A stretch of 64,000 nucleotides of DNA, taken from Streptomyces sp. BK208. GTDB taxonomy: Bacteria; Actinomycetota; Actinomycetes; Streptomycetales; Streptomycetaceae. The stretch spans positions 1 through 64,000 of the forward strand of contig NZ_SOAV01000015.1 in NCBI RefSeq assembly GCF_004364245.1. The letters are read 5' to 3'. The position numbers were made by a program, and so were the translations under genes. This document shows, in pieces, positions 32,336 to 40,044 of the stretch; within the stretch, counting starts at the first letter, position 1; the number at the start of each line of letters is the position of its first letter. The notes below the pieces were generated by a model. That model searched no databases and was not told where the DNA came from. It saw only the letters and a list, made by a program, of their open reading frames with translations.

Positions 32336-33118
32336 GTGACCCGACGAACCGACTGGGCCGAGTACGCGAGCGGCTCCGCCGGGCCGGACGACGACGCGTA
32401 CGGGGCGGCTGCGGCCCCGTACGGGACGGACCCTTCCGCCGGGGACTCCCGCGAGGACGGTGAGGCGCGCCGCGGTGACGGCGAGGCGCGCCGCGGCGGA
32501 GGACGGGGCCGTGCTGCCGGCGGCACACGCGGGCGCCGGCGGCACACGCGCGCGGAGCCGTCCGCCGAGGACGGAGGTGCCACTTCCTCGTCGAGGGCCG
32601 AGAAGGGGGAGCCTCCGCGGGACCCGGTCGAGCAGGCACGGGCGATCTGCCTGCGCCTGCTGACCGGGACCCCGCGCACCCGCAGACAGCTGGCGGACGC
32701 CCTGCGCAAGCGGGAGATCCCCGACGAGGCCGCGGAGGAGGTGCTGTCCAGGTTCGAGGAGGTCGGCCTGATCAACGACAGTGCCTTCGCGGAGGCCTGG
32801 GTGGAGTCCCGCCATCACGGCCGCGGGCTGGCCAGACGCGCCCTCGCCCGCGAGCTGCGCACCAAAGGCGTCGACGCCACCCTCATCGACGCGGCGGTGT
32901 CCCACCTGGACAGCGAGCAGGAGGAGGAGACCGCGCGCGACCTGGTCGCCCGCAAGCTGCGAGCCACCCGGGGTCTCGACCGGGACAAGAGGCTGCGCCG
33001 CCTCGCCGGCATGCTCGCCCGCAAGGGCTACCCCGAGGGCATGGCCCTTCGGGTGGTCCGCCGGGCGCTGGAGGAGGAGGGCGAGGACACGGAGTACCTC
33101 GACGGCGAGGGCTTCTGA
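32336..33118 (+). CDS. recX: RecX: RecA modulator
   Basis: The protein has 260 aa from GTG 32336, three bases after recA. The RecX helical repeats occupy about 97-255 (ARAICLRLLTGTPRTRRQLA ... RFEEVGLINDSAFAEAWVESR ... RRLAGMLARKGYPEGMALRVV). RecX caps RecA filaments. The N-terminal 95 residues are low-complexity Arg/Gly/Glu/Asp-rich, absent from non-actinobacterial RecX, and contain a short DNA direct repeat (two GAGGCGCGCCGCGG copies near 32461-32495). Expressed with recA. Confidence 0.95.
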   Translation: MTRRTDWAEYASGSAGPDDDAYGAAAAPYGTDPSAGDSREDGEARRGDGEARRGGGRGRAAGGTRGRRRHTRAEPSAEDGGATSSSRAEKGEPPRDPVEQARAICLRLLTGTPRTRRQLADALRKREIPDEAAEEVLSRFEEVGLINDSAFAEAWVESRHHGRGLARRALARELRTKGVDATLIDAAVSHLDSEQEEETARDLVARKLRATRGLDRDKRLRRLAGMLARKGYPEGMALRVVRRALEEEGEDTEYLDGEGF

Positions 33119-33273
33119 CGCTCCGTCAACCCGAGGGCGCGAGGGCGGGCCGGGCAGACAAGGCGGTCGAGGAGCGCACCGCGCAGGATCGCCCTGCGCT
33201 CCCCGAAGGGATCCGCCTGATCACCGAGGCCAACGCGGACACGGCGCCCCCGTACTGCCCCGCCGACTACTGA
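33118..33273 (+). other. Possible coding remnant after recX
   Basis: An open frame of about 51 codons with the GC-rich third positions of real genes runs from recX to a TGA at 33271. It ends in sequence like EGIRLITEANADTAPPYCP, yet has no start codon of its own after the recX stop. It could be the 3' end of a gene whose front was lost. I do not recognise the parent family. A hairpin lies inside it. Confidence 0.3.
33171..33202. terminator. Hairpin between convergent recX and the rhodanese gene
   Basis: GGAGCGCA (33171-33178) pairs perfectly with TGCGCTCC (33195-33202), and an alternative inner stem GCGCAGG/CCTGCGC exists. Its position between two convergent genes suits a bidirectional terminator. 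There is no T-tract. Confidence 0.4.
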
Positions 33274-33665
33274 GACGGCAGGGTCACCGGCAGGCCCGCC
33301 GCGCGCCAGGCCTGGAAGCCGCCGACCAGATCGGTGGCCCGGTGCAGCCCCAGACGGTGCAGTGATTCCGCCGCCAGGCTGGAGGCGTAACCCTCGTTGC
33401 ACACCACGACCACCCGCACGTCGTGGTCCTTCGCCTCGGGGAGACGGTGGCTGCCCTGCGGATCCAGACGCCATTCCAGTTCGTTGCGTTCGACCACCAG
33501 GGCGCCGGGAATGACGCCGTCCCGTTCACGCAGTGCGGCGTACCGGATGTCGACGAGGAGCACGGTGCCGGCCTCGGCGGCGTCATAGGCATCCCGCGGT
33601 GCGATCCGCCGGTAGCCGGCGCGTACGCGTTCCAGCAGCGCGTCGATTCCCGTGGGTTCGCTCAC
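33267..33665 (-). CDS. Rhodanese-like sulfurtransferase
   Basis: The protein has 132 aa from GTG 33665. It is a single rhodanese domain with VLLVDIRYAALRERDGVIPGA, given as the CH2-type entry region, and the active loop VVVCNEGYAS, whose Cys would carry the persulfide. The start overlaps the stop of the cysteine dioxygenase gene (GTGA), so the two are made together. A sulfurtransferase coupled to cysteine dioxygenase suggests handling of sulfane sulfur or sulfite from cysteine breakdown. Confidence 0.93.
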   Translation of the reverse strand: MSEPTGIDALLERVRAGYRRIAPRDAYDAAEAGTVLLVDIRYAALRERDGVIPGALVVERNELEWRLDPQGSHRLPEAKDHDVRVVVVCNEGYASSLAAESLHRLGLHRATDLVGGFQAWRAAGLPVTLPSQ

Positions 33666-34207
33666 TGCCAGTCCTGGGGGCGCTCGACCTGCTCCAGCCG
33701 AAGGGTCTGCCCGCTGCGGCTGTAGCGGCGGATCTGCGGCAGGGGCGGGTAGTAGGCGTGCACCGACACCGCGTGGTGGCCGGAGGACTCGTTGAGGACC
33801 TCGTGCACGTGGTGCCGGCCGAAGGCGCGCCCCTTGCCGGCGGTCAGCCGGCGCTGCCGGTCCACACCGTCGCTGAGTTCCAGGGTCTTCCAGCCGTCGG
33901 TGGGCAGCCGGGCGGCGAGCGCGTTCTCCTTGAGTTCGCCCACGGCGGTCACGAAGGCGCCCACGGAGTCGGCGTGGTCGTGCCATCCGGTGCCCGTGCC
34001 CGGCGGCCAGCCGATGAGCCAGGCCTCGCTGCCGCCGGGACCCGCGAGCCGCACCCAGGTGCGGCCCTCGGGGTCGAGCGGCAGGGAGTCGATCAGATCG
34101 GTGTCGGCCGCCGCACGCCGTACGAAGTCGAAAAGCTCGGCCTGCGTAGGGGCGGCCGCGGAGGCGGAGGCGGAGGGGGAGACGGGAGAGAGGGAGGGGA
34201 GGGACAC
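33662..34207 (-). CDS. Cysteine dioxygenase
   Basis: The protein has 181 aa from GTG 34207, with AGGA about 9 nt upstream; a further start at 34249 lacks a ribosome site. The cupin carries the iron-ligand pattern WHDHADSVGAFVTAVGELKE and a later RHHVHEVLN histidine, as in bacterial cysteine dioxygenases, which oxidise L-cysteine to cysteine sulfinate. A short leader ORF containing four Cys codons precedes it by 81 bases. It overlaps the downstream rhodanese gene. Confidence 0.92.
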   Translation of the reverse strand: MSLPSLSPVSPSASASAAAPTQAELFDFVRRAAADTDLIDSLPLDPEGRTWVRLAGPGGSEAWLIGWPPGTGTGWHDHADSVGAFVTAVGELKENALAARLPTDGWKTLELSDGVDRQRRLTAGKGRAFGRHHVHEVLNESSGHHAVSVHAYYPPLPQIRRYSRSGQTLRLEQVERPQDWQ

Positions 34208-34288
34208 GGGTACCGTCCTGGGAGTTCGCGAGGAAGCGCGCGGCGGCACGTCCGAGCGGCGGCGCGCGCGTGACAGAAGGGGTGCGAA

Positions 34289-34375
34289 TCAGCAGGACGG
34301 GCGACACACGCAGCCCGCATAGCGGACGAGGTCCATATGGACCCTCCGCCACAGGCGCACACAGGTGTCGGTCAC
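34289..34375 (-). CDS. Short leader peptide ORF with four Cys codons upstream of cysteine dioxygenase
   Basis: A 28-codon frame starts with GTG (34373-34375) and ends with TGA (34289-34291). It reads VTDTCVRLWRRVHMDLV and then about ten residues ending in ...CVCRPSC, with Cys at positions 5, 22, 24 and 28. This form (short, Arg-rich, RRVHMDLV core, Cys near the end) is shared by leader ORFs before sulfur-metabolism genes in Streptomyces. The Cys codons, three near the end, suggest ribosome stalling when cysteine is scarce, as shown for polycysteine leader ORFs in mycobacteria. No strong ribosome site is seen, so it may be leaderless. Confidence 0.7.
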   Translation of the reverse strand: MTDTCVRLWRRVHMDLVRYAGCVCRPSC

Positions 34376-34535
34376 GATCCGGAGTAGACCATGACGGTGC
34401 GGACCGGTCAACTCGCCGTCACCATGCGGACACCGACGGACCGACGGGCGACCGACGGCCGGGAACCGTCGGCGGACCGCCCCGGGGCCGGGGCGCGGAC
34501 CCCGGGCCGTGCGGTCCGGGGCCGCTCGGGGCGTC

Positions 34536-36152
34536 TCAGCGCGTCCCGGCCGCCGCTCCCGCCCCCTCGCCGGCTTGCGCTCCGGCCGCCGTCCCGCCCA
34601 GCGCGCTCTCCGCGGCCGCGTAGAGGTCGGCCGGACGCACCCCGTTCAGGGCCGTGACCAGATGGCCGTCGGGCCGCACCAGCAGCACCGTGTGCGCCGC
34701 CGCCCCCGGGTAGCTCTCGGCGACCAGCAACTCGGCGCGGTGGGGCAGCGCCGTGACCGCGGCCGCCAGCCGGGGCATGATCCCGGCCGTCACCCAGTGC
34801 TTGCGCTCCCACACCCCGGTGCCCGGCGCGATCAGCACCACCAGCAGCGCCCCGCGCCCGAGCCGGTCGCGCAGCCGTACGAAGGTGCCGTCCTCCGCCG
34901 TGACCCGCACATCGGCGACCGGCGCCCCGGGCGCGGTGCCGACCGACACGTCCCCGTCGAGGGCGTCGGGCGCGAGGGACGAGTCGGCGTACGTCCCCGG
35001 CGCGCCCAGCGTCCCGCGGCCGAGGTGACCGTCCGTCAGCAGCGCGTCGTTGCCGCGGGAGGAGCCGGGGACGTAGGAACGCAGTCCGCCGCCGCCGCGC
35101 AGCAGCGGGAGCACCTGGTCGGCGGCGCGCAGTCGCGCCGAGATCGCCGCCCGGCGCTCCTCCTGGTAGCTGTCCAGCAGGGCCTCGCGAGGACCGTGGT
35201 GCCAGGCCAGGGCCAGCTTCCAGGCGAGGTTGTCGGCGTCCAGCAACCCCTCCTCGAGGCCCTGCGTGCCCAGCGCGCCCAGCAGGTGCGCAGCGTCCCC
35301 GGCGAGCAGCACCCGGCCCACCCGCCAGCGGCGGGCCAGGCGGTGGTGGACCGTGTGGACGCCGGTGTCGAGGAGCTCGTACGCCGGGGTCGCACCGTCG
35401 GCCCAGCCGGTCAGGGTCTCCCGGACCCGGTTCACCAGGAGTTCCGGTGTGACCAGGTCCTTGCCGGGCGGCAACAGCCAGTCCAGGCGCCACACGCCGT
35501 CCGGCAGCGGGCGGGCGACGACCTCTCCGGCCGACGGGCCGGTCGTGCGCCACGGCGGCATCCGGTGGAGCAGTGCCTCGTCGGTCCACGGGAGTTCGGT
35601 GCGCAGGGCGGCGACGGCGTATCGTTCCACCGCCGTACGGCCGGGGAAGCGGATGTCCTGGAGCTTGCGGACGGTGGAGCGGGGGCCGTCGCAGCCGATC
35701 AGGTAACTGCCGCGCCACCAGGTGCCGGCCGGGCCGCGGGTGTGGGCCGTGACGCCGGACTTCTCCTGCTCGACGCCGTCCAGCCGGCTGTCCACGGCGA
35801 TCCGGACGAGCCGCTCACCGGTGAGCGCCGTGCGCAGCACCCCGGTCAGCTCGTGCTGGGCGATGTGCAGCGGGGCCGGATCGGCGTCGCCGAACACGAC
35901 CTCGCGCGTCACCTGCTTGCGCCGCATCGACCGCCATCCGGCCCAACGCGCACCGAGCCCCGTCAGCGGGGTGCCGGTCAGCCGCTCGACGAGGGCGACG
36001 GCCTCCTCGCGCAGCACGACGGTGCGCGCGGGGCGCGGTTCGTCCTTGCCCGGCCCCTCGTCGAGGACGACGCAGGGCACCTCCTGCCGCGCCAGCGCCA
36101 GGGCGAGCGTGAGCCCGACGGGCCCCGCTCCGGTGATGATCACCGGGTCCAC
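34536..36152 (-). CDS. FAD-dependent aromatic-hydroxylase-type monooxygenase
   Basis: The protein has 538 aa from GTG 36152; a TTG at 36242 would add 30 residues but probably lies at or before the transcript start. It shows the Rossmann motif IITGAGPVGL, the DG motif YLIGCDGPRSTVRK, and RVLLAGDAAHLLGALGTQG followed by DADNLAWKLALAW: a class A flavin monooxygenase of the PheA/TetX/UbiH type. The C-terminal thioredoxin-like domain (about 395-520) is typical of polyketide-tailoring and phenol hydroxylases. Substrate unknown; no biosynthetic cluster surrounds it. Confidence 0.88.
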   Translation of the reverse strand: MDPVIITGAGPVGLTLALALARQEVPCVVLDEGPGKDEPRPARTVVLREEAVALVERLTGTPLTGLGARWAGWRSMRRKQVTREVVFGDADPAPLHIAQHELTGVLRTALTGERLVRIAVDSRLDGVEQEKSGVTAHTRGPAGTWWRGSYLIGCDGPRSTVRKLQDIRFPGRTAVERYAVAALRTELPWTDEALLHRMPPWRTTGPSAGEVVARPLPDGVWRLDWLLPPGKDLVTPELLVNRVRETLTGWADGATPAYELLDTGVHTVHHRLARRWRVGRVLLAGDAAHLLGALGTQGLEEGLLDADNLAWKLALAWHHGPREALLDSYQEERRAAISARLRAADQVLPLLRGGGGLRSYVPGSSRGNDALLTDGHLGRGTLGAPGTYADSSLAPDALDGDVSVGTAPGAPVADVRVTAEDGTFVRLRDRLGRGALLVVLIAPGTGVWERKHWVTAGIMPRLAAAVTALPHRAELLVAESYPGAAAHTVLLVRPDGHLVTALNGVRPADLYAAAESALGGTAAGAQAGEGAGAAAGTR

Positions 36153-36268
36153 GGTGCGGCGCCCCCTGCCCGTGGCGGTGTCCCGGAGGACGTGGGTGAA
36201 CAGGACATTGGAGCAGGGTGCACGGTCACAGAACGTATGCAACCTATTGCCGCAGCTTGCGTCAAGCG

Positions 36269-36302
36269 ACGGAGGCCGTGGCGATCATGCCACGACCTCC
36301 GT
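36269..36302 (-). terminator. Terminator of the gluABCD operon
   Basis: A 14-bp stem with one mismatch (ACGGAGGCCGTGGC / GCCACGACCTCCGT) and a six-base loop lies 47 bases past the gluD stop on the minus strand. It separates gluD from the monooxygenase gene. Confidence 0.7.
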
Positions 36303-36348
36303 TGATGGTCATACGAGATGACCGAGTGTCAGCTGTGCTCGGGTGTGG

Positions 36349-37236
36349 TCAGACCTTGCCGACCGTCCCGGCGTCGGCGGTCTCCACGTCGTCCGCACTG
36401 AGCACCGCACCGGTCGACTTCTTCCCCCGCCGCAGCCGGCGCTCCAGCCAGCTCGCGAAGGAGGTGAGGGCGAAGTTGAGCGCGATGTAGATCACGGCGA
36501 CCACGGTGTAGCTGGCGATCACGTTGGCGCCGTAGTAGCCGCTCATCGTGTTGGCCGAAGCCAGCAGCTCGGGGAAGGTGAGGATGGCGCCGCCGAGCGC
36601 GGTGTCCTTCAGGATCACCACGAGCTGGCTGACGATGGCCGGCAGCATCGCCGTGACCGCCTGCGGCAGCAGGATCAGCCGCATGACCTGGCCCTTGCGC
36701 AACCCGATCGCCATGGCGCCCTCCGCCTGGCCCCTGGGCAGGGCCAGGATGCCGGAGCGGACGATCTCGGCGAGGACGGAGGCGTTGTACAGCACCAGAC
36801 CGGTGACGACGGCGTAGAGCGGGCGGTCGTCCGAGCTGACGTTCGTGTACTCGGCGAACAGCGCGAGACCGAAGATCATCAGGACCAGCACGGGGATGGA
36901 CCGGAAGAACTCGACCACGATCGCGGCCGGCACCCGGACCCACCGGTGGTCGGAGAGCCGGGAGATGCCCAGCACGGCCCCCAGCGGCAGGGCGATGACC
37001 ACGGCCAGTACCGCGGCCTTCAGGGTGTTCTGCAGACCCGGCCAGATGTACGTCGACCACGCCTCGGTGCCGGTGAAGAACGGCTTCCACAGGGCCCACT
37101 CCAGCTGCCCCTTGTCGTCGAGGGTGCTGAACACCCACCACAGCAGGGCGGCGAAGGCGACCAGGAAGACGACCGTGAAGAGGATGTTGCGACGCTTGGC
37201 GCGGGGGCCCTGTGCGTCGTAGAGGACCGAGCTCAT
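36349..37236 (-). CDS. gluD: GluD: glutamate ABC transporter permease
   Basis: The protein has 295 aa, a polar amino-acid-type permease with several membrane helices and the EAA-like loop SGILALPRGQAEGAMAIGLR preceding LPQAV. It pairs with GluC to form the channel of a glutamate importer. The ATG overlaps the gluC stop (ATGA). Last gene of gluABCD, followed by a terminator hairpin. Its C-terminal 25 residues are a charged cytoplasmic tail. Confidence 0.93.
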   Translation of the reverse strand: MSSVLYDAQGPRAKRRNILFTVVFLVAFAALLWWVFSTLDDKGQLEWALWKPFFTGTEAWSTYIWPGLQNTLKAAVLAVVIALPLGAVLGISRLSDHRWVRVPAAIVVEFFRSIPVLVLMIFGLALFAEYTNVSSDDRPLYAVVTGLVLYNASVLAEIVRSGILALPRGQAEGAMAIGLRKGQVMRLILLPQAVTAMLPAIVSQLVVILKDTALGGAILTFPELLASANTMSGYYGANVIASYTVVAVIYIALNFALTSFASWLERRLRRGKKSTGAVLSADDVETADAGTVGKV

Positions 37237-37901
37237 CGCTTCACCGCCACCTTCTTGCCCACCCAGCCGAGGATCAGGCCGGTCGGCAGCGTCAACACCA
37301 CGAACACGAGAGCGATGACCGCGGAGATGAGCAGCAGCTGCGCCTCGTTCTCGATCATTTCCTTCATCAGCAGCGCCGTCTCCGCCACACCGATGGCGGC
37401 GGCGACCGTGGTGTTCTTGATCAGCGCGATCAGCACGTTCGCCAGCGGAACGACGGACGAGCGGAACGCCTGCGGCAGCACCACCAGCCGGAGCACCTGC
37501 CCGAAGCTCAGCCCGAGGGCCCGGGCCGCCTCCGCCTGGCCGACCGGCACCGTGTTGATGCCGGAGCGCAGCGCCTCGCACACGAAGGACGACGTGTAGA
37601 GGATCAGGCCCAGGACGGCGAGCCGGAAGTTGATCGTCTCGAAGTCGTTGCCCCCGCCGAGGGTGACCCCGAGCGTCTGGTTCAGTCCCAGCGACGCGAA
37701 CAGAATGATCACCGTCAGCGGAATGTTCCGCACGATGTTCACGTACGCGGTTCCGAAAGCGCGCATCAACGGAACCGGGCCGACCCGCATGGCGGCCAGC
37801 ATGGTGCCCCAGATCAGGGAGCCGACGGCCGAGAGCACAGCGAGCTGCACTGTCGTCCAGACGGCACCCGCCAGGTCGTAATCCTGAAGAAAGTCGAACA
37901 C
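37233..37901 (-). CDS. gluC: GluC: glutamate ABC transporter permease
   Basis: The protein has 222 aa from GTG 37901, with GGGAG upstream. It has five or so membrane helices and the permease loop SGINTVPVGQAEAARALGLS then FGQVLRLVVLPQA. It forms the transmembrane channel with GluD. The stop overlaps the gluD start. The gap to gluB is 84 bp. Confidence 0.93.
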   Translation of the reverse strand: MFDFLQDYDLAGAVWTTVQLAVLSAVGSLIWGTMLAAMRVGPVPLMRAFGTAYVNIVRNIPLTVIILFASLGLNQTLGVTLGGGNDFETINFRLAVLGLILYTSSFVCEALRSGINTVPVGQAEAARALGLSFGQVLRLVVLPQAFRSSVVPLANVLIALIKNTTVAAAIGVAETALLMKEMIENEAQLLLISAVIALVFVVLTLPTGLILGWVGKKVAVKR

Positions 37902-37985
37902 GATCTCCCGCGCTTCCGGGTGTAGGGATGCCCGCCCCGGTGCGCCGCCCCTGGTGTGGGGCGGCGCACCCTGTCAGGCCCGGCC

Positions 37986-38822
37986 TCAGCTCTTGATGTC
38001 GCCGATCTTCGGCGCGGGCTCGTTCTTGTAGTTGGCCGGGCCGAAGTTGTCCTTGACGGCCTTGTCCCAGGACTTGTCCGCGACCATGTCCTCAAGGGCC
38101 TTGTTGATCTTGTCCTTGAGGTCGCTGCCCTTCTTGACGCCGATGCCGTAGTTCTCGTTCGTCAGCTTGAAGCCGCCGAGCTTGAACTTGCCCTTGAACT
38201 GCGACTGGGAGGCGTAACCGGCGAGGATCGAGTCGTCGGTGGTCAGCGCGTCGATGGCGCCGTTCTGCAGGCCGGGCAGGCAGGCCGAGTACGTCGGGTA
38301 CGGCTGCAGCTGCGCCTTGGGGGCCAGCTTGTCCTTGATGTTCTGGGCCGAGGTCGAACCGGTGACCGAGCAGAGCTTCGCGTTGTTCAGGTCCTCCGGC
38401 GACTTGACCTTGTCGTCGTCGGCACGGAGCAGCACGTCCTGGTGGGCGAGCAGGTAGGGGCCGGCGAAGTCGACCTTCTCCTGGCGCTGCGGGGTGATCG
38501 AGTAGGTGGCGGCGATGAAGTCGACGTCGCCGCGCTGCAGCATGGTCTCGCGGTCGGCGCTCTTCGACTCCTTCCACTCGATCTGGTCCTCGGTGTAGCC
38601 GAGCTTCTTGGCGACGTACGTGGCGACGTCCACGTCGAAGCCCGCGTAGCCGTCCGGGGTCTTCTGGCCGAGGCCGGGCTGGTCGAACTTGATGCCGATG
38701 GTGATCTTCTTGCCGTCGCCGCCGGACGAGCCGCTGTCCTTGTCGTCGCCGCCGCACGCGGTGGCGGTCAGGGCGAGGGCGAGCACGGCGGCCGAGGCGG
38801 CGGAGACCTTGCGGAGCTTCAT
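37986..38822 (-). CDS. gluB: GluB: glutamate-binding lipoprotein
   Basis: The protein has 278 aa from ATG 38822, with AAAGGA about 8 nt upstream; an ATG nine bases earlier overlaps that purine run. A lipoprotein signal ends at ...LALTATAC with Cys23 as lipid anchor. The body is a family 3 solute-binding protein (GYAGFDVDVATYVAKKLGYT; VDFIAATYSITPQR). It captures glutamate at the cell surface and hands it to GluCD. The upstream gap to gluA contains a GATC-rich octamer array. Confidence 0.95.
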   Translation of the reverse strand: MKLRKVSAASAAVLALALTATACGGDDKDSGSSGGDGKKITIGIKFDQPGLGQKTPDGYAGFDVDVATYVAKKLGYTEDQIEWKESKSADRETMLQRGDVDFIAATYSITPQRQEKVDFAGPYLLAHQDVLLRADDDKVKSPEDLNNAKLCSVTGSTSAQNIKDKLAPKAQLQPYPTYSACLPGLQNGAIDALTTDDSILAGYASQSQFKGKFKLGGFKLTNENYGIGVKKGSDLKDKINKALEDMVADKSWDKAVKDNFGPANYKNEPAPKIGDIKS

Positions 38823-38842
38823 GGTGAACATCCTTTGGCTGT

Positions 38843-38903
38843 GATCGAGCTCCGATCGAGCGCGATCGGACGATCAGAGGATCAGGCGATCAGGTGATCA
38901 GGC
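38843..38903. repeat. GATC-phased octamer array between gluA and gluB
   Basis: Seven GATC tetramers occur in 61 bp (38843, 38854, 38864, 38872, 38880, 38888, 38896). The last five start exact 8-bp units: GATCGGAC, GATCAGAG, GATCAGGC, GATCAGGT, GATCAGGC. It lies in the operon-internal gap before the binding-protein gene, where it could form RNA structure, bind a protein, or simply be a slippage tract. Confidence 0.8.
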
Positions 38904-38965
38904 GCGGCCGTCGACGGTGGCCGCCAGGGGCGGGCGATGCGGGACGCCGGAGCCGCCCCGGGACA

Positions 38966-39742
38966 TCAGTGGTGCAGGATCTTCGACAGGAAGTCCTTGG
39001 CACGGTCGCTGCGCGGATTGCTGAAGAACTGGTCGGGCGTGGCCTCTTCGACGATGCGGCCGTCCGCCATGAACACCACGCGGTTGGCCGCCGAGCGGGC
39101 GAAGCCCATCTCGTGCGTGACGACGACCATGGTCATGCCGTCCTGGGCGAGCTGCTTCATCACCTCGAGCACCTCGTTGATCATCTCGGGGTCGAGGGCC
39201 GACGTCGGCTCGTCGAAGAGCATGACCTTCGGGTCCATGGCCAGCGCCCGCGCGATGGCGACACGCTGCTGCTGACCGCCGGAGAGCTGCGCGGGGTACT
39301 TGTCCGCCTGGGCGCCCACACCGACCCGGTCGAGCAGGGCGCGGGCCTTCTCCTCGGCTTTCTTGGCGTCGACCTTGCGGACCTTGACCTGGCCCAGGGT
39401 CACGTTCTCGAGCACCGTCTTGTGCGCGAAGAGGTTGAAGGACTGGAAGACCATGCCGACGTCGGCCCGCAGCCGGGCCAGCTCCTTGCCCTCGGCGGGC
39501 AGCGGCTTGCCGTCGATCGTGATCGAACCGTCGTCGATGCTCTCCAGACGGTTGACGGTGCGGCACAGGGTGGACTTGCCGGACCCCGAGGGGCCGATGA
39601 CCACGACGACCTCGCCGCGGTGGATGGTCAGGTCGATGTCCTGGAGCACGTGCAACGCGCCGAAGTGCTTGTTGACACTCTTCAGGACGACCAGTTCGCC
39701 GGTCGCAGCCTTGTCTTCCTTGGCCACCGATACTTCGGTCAT
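38966..39742 (-). CDS. gluA: GluA: glutamate ABC transporter ATPase
   Basis: The protein has 258 aa from ATG 39742. Walker A GPSGSGKST is at 50-58, with the Q-loop (VGMVFQSFNLF), signature LSGGQQQR, Walker B VMLFDEPTSALD and the switch His in VVTHEMGF. It drives the GluBCD importer. First gene of the gluABCD operon; its promoter region is shared with divergent gluR and contains the repeats noted at 39810-39851. Confidence 0.95.
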   Translation of the reverse strand: MTEVSVAKEDKAATGELVVLKSVNKHFGALHVLQDIDLTIHRGEVVVVIGPSGSGKSTLCRTVNRLESIDDGSITIDGKPLPAEGKELARLRADVGMVFQSFNLFAHKTVLENVTLGQVKVRKVDAKKAEEKARALLDRVGVGAQADKYPAQLSGGQQQRVAIARALAMDPKVMLFDEPTSALDPEMINEVLEVMKQLAQDGMTMVVVTHEMGFARSAANRVVFMADGRIVEEATPDQFFSNPRSDRAKDFLSKILHH

Positions 39743-39809
39743 CGCTCTCGGGCTCCGTCCTCCTGGGTTTCGGAGGACAGTAGTGACCCGGGACACTCCG
39801 CGTCTCTAC

Positions 39810-39828
39810 ATCTGAGCGAGATCTGAGC
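39810..39828. promoter_or_regulatory. Direct repeat, candidate GluR operator
   Basis: Two exact copies of ATCTGAGC (39810-39817 and 39821-39828) are spaced 11 bp apart, one helical turn. This is the usual arrangement for an OmpR-type dimer. Read toward gluA they are GCTCAGAT repeats just upstream of the likely -10, in the gap shared by gluA and gluR. Confidence 0.5.
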
Positions 39829-39835
39829 ATCACGA

Positions 39836-39851
39836 TCCGATAGCAATCGGA
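39836..39851. promoter_or_regulatory. Inverted repeat in the gluA-gluR gap
   Basis: TCCGATAGCAATCGGA is a 6-bp perfect inverted repeat around AGCA, eight bases from the direct repeats. It could be a second operator or a structural element. Confidence 0.4.
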
Positions 39852-40044
39852 CACTGGTCGTAGCACTTGTGAGCTGGGCGCATATCGGCCGGGTAACTTC
39901 GAGCGGCCGCAACCGGAAGCCTCTTGACGCCGTCCCCTTACATCGGCGTCACTGCACAGGACGCACGCGCGCGTGCCCGCGGTTCCAGCCGCCCCGACAC
40001 CCCGACCACCACCCGCTGCCGACACGAAACCGAAGGGAGCCCGG

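Larger units (their letters stand above)
39743..40044. other. Divergent gluA-gluR control region
   Basis: This 302-bp gap carries the promoters of gluA (minus) and gluR (plus). It contains the ATCTGAGC direct repeats and the TCCGAT inverted repeat described separately. A TAGAGA hexamer on the minus strand (39803-39808) could be the gluA -10. No gene is seen. Confidence 0.6.
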
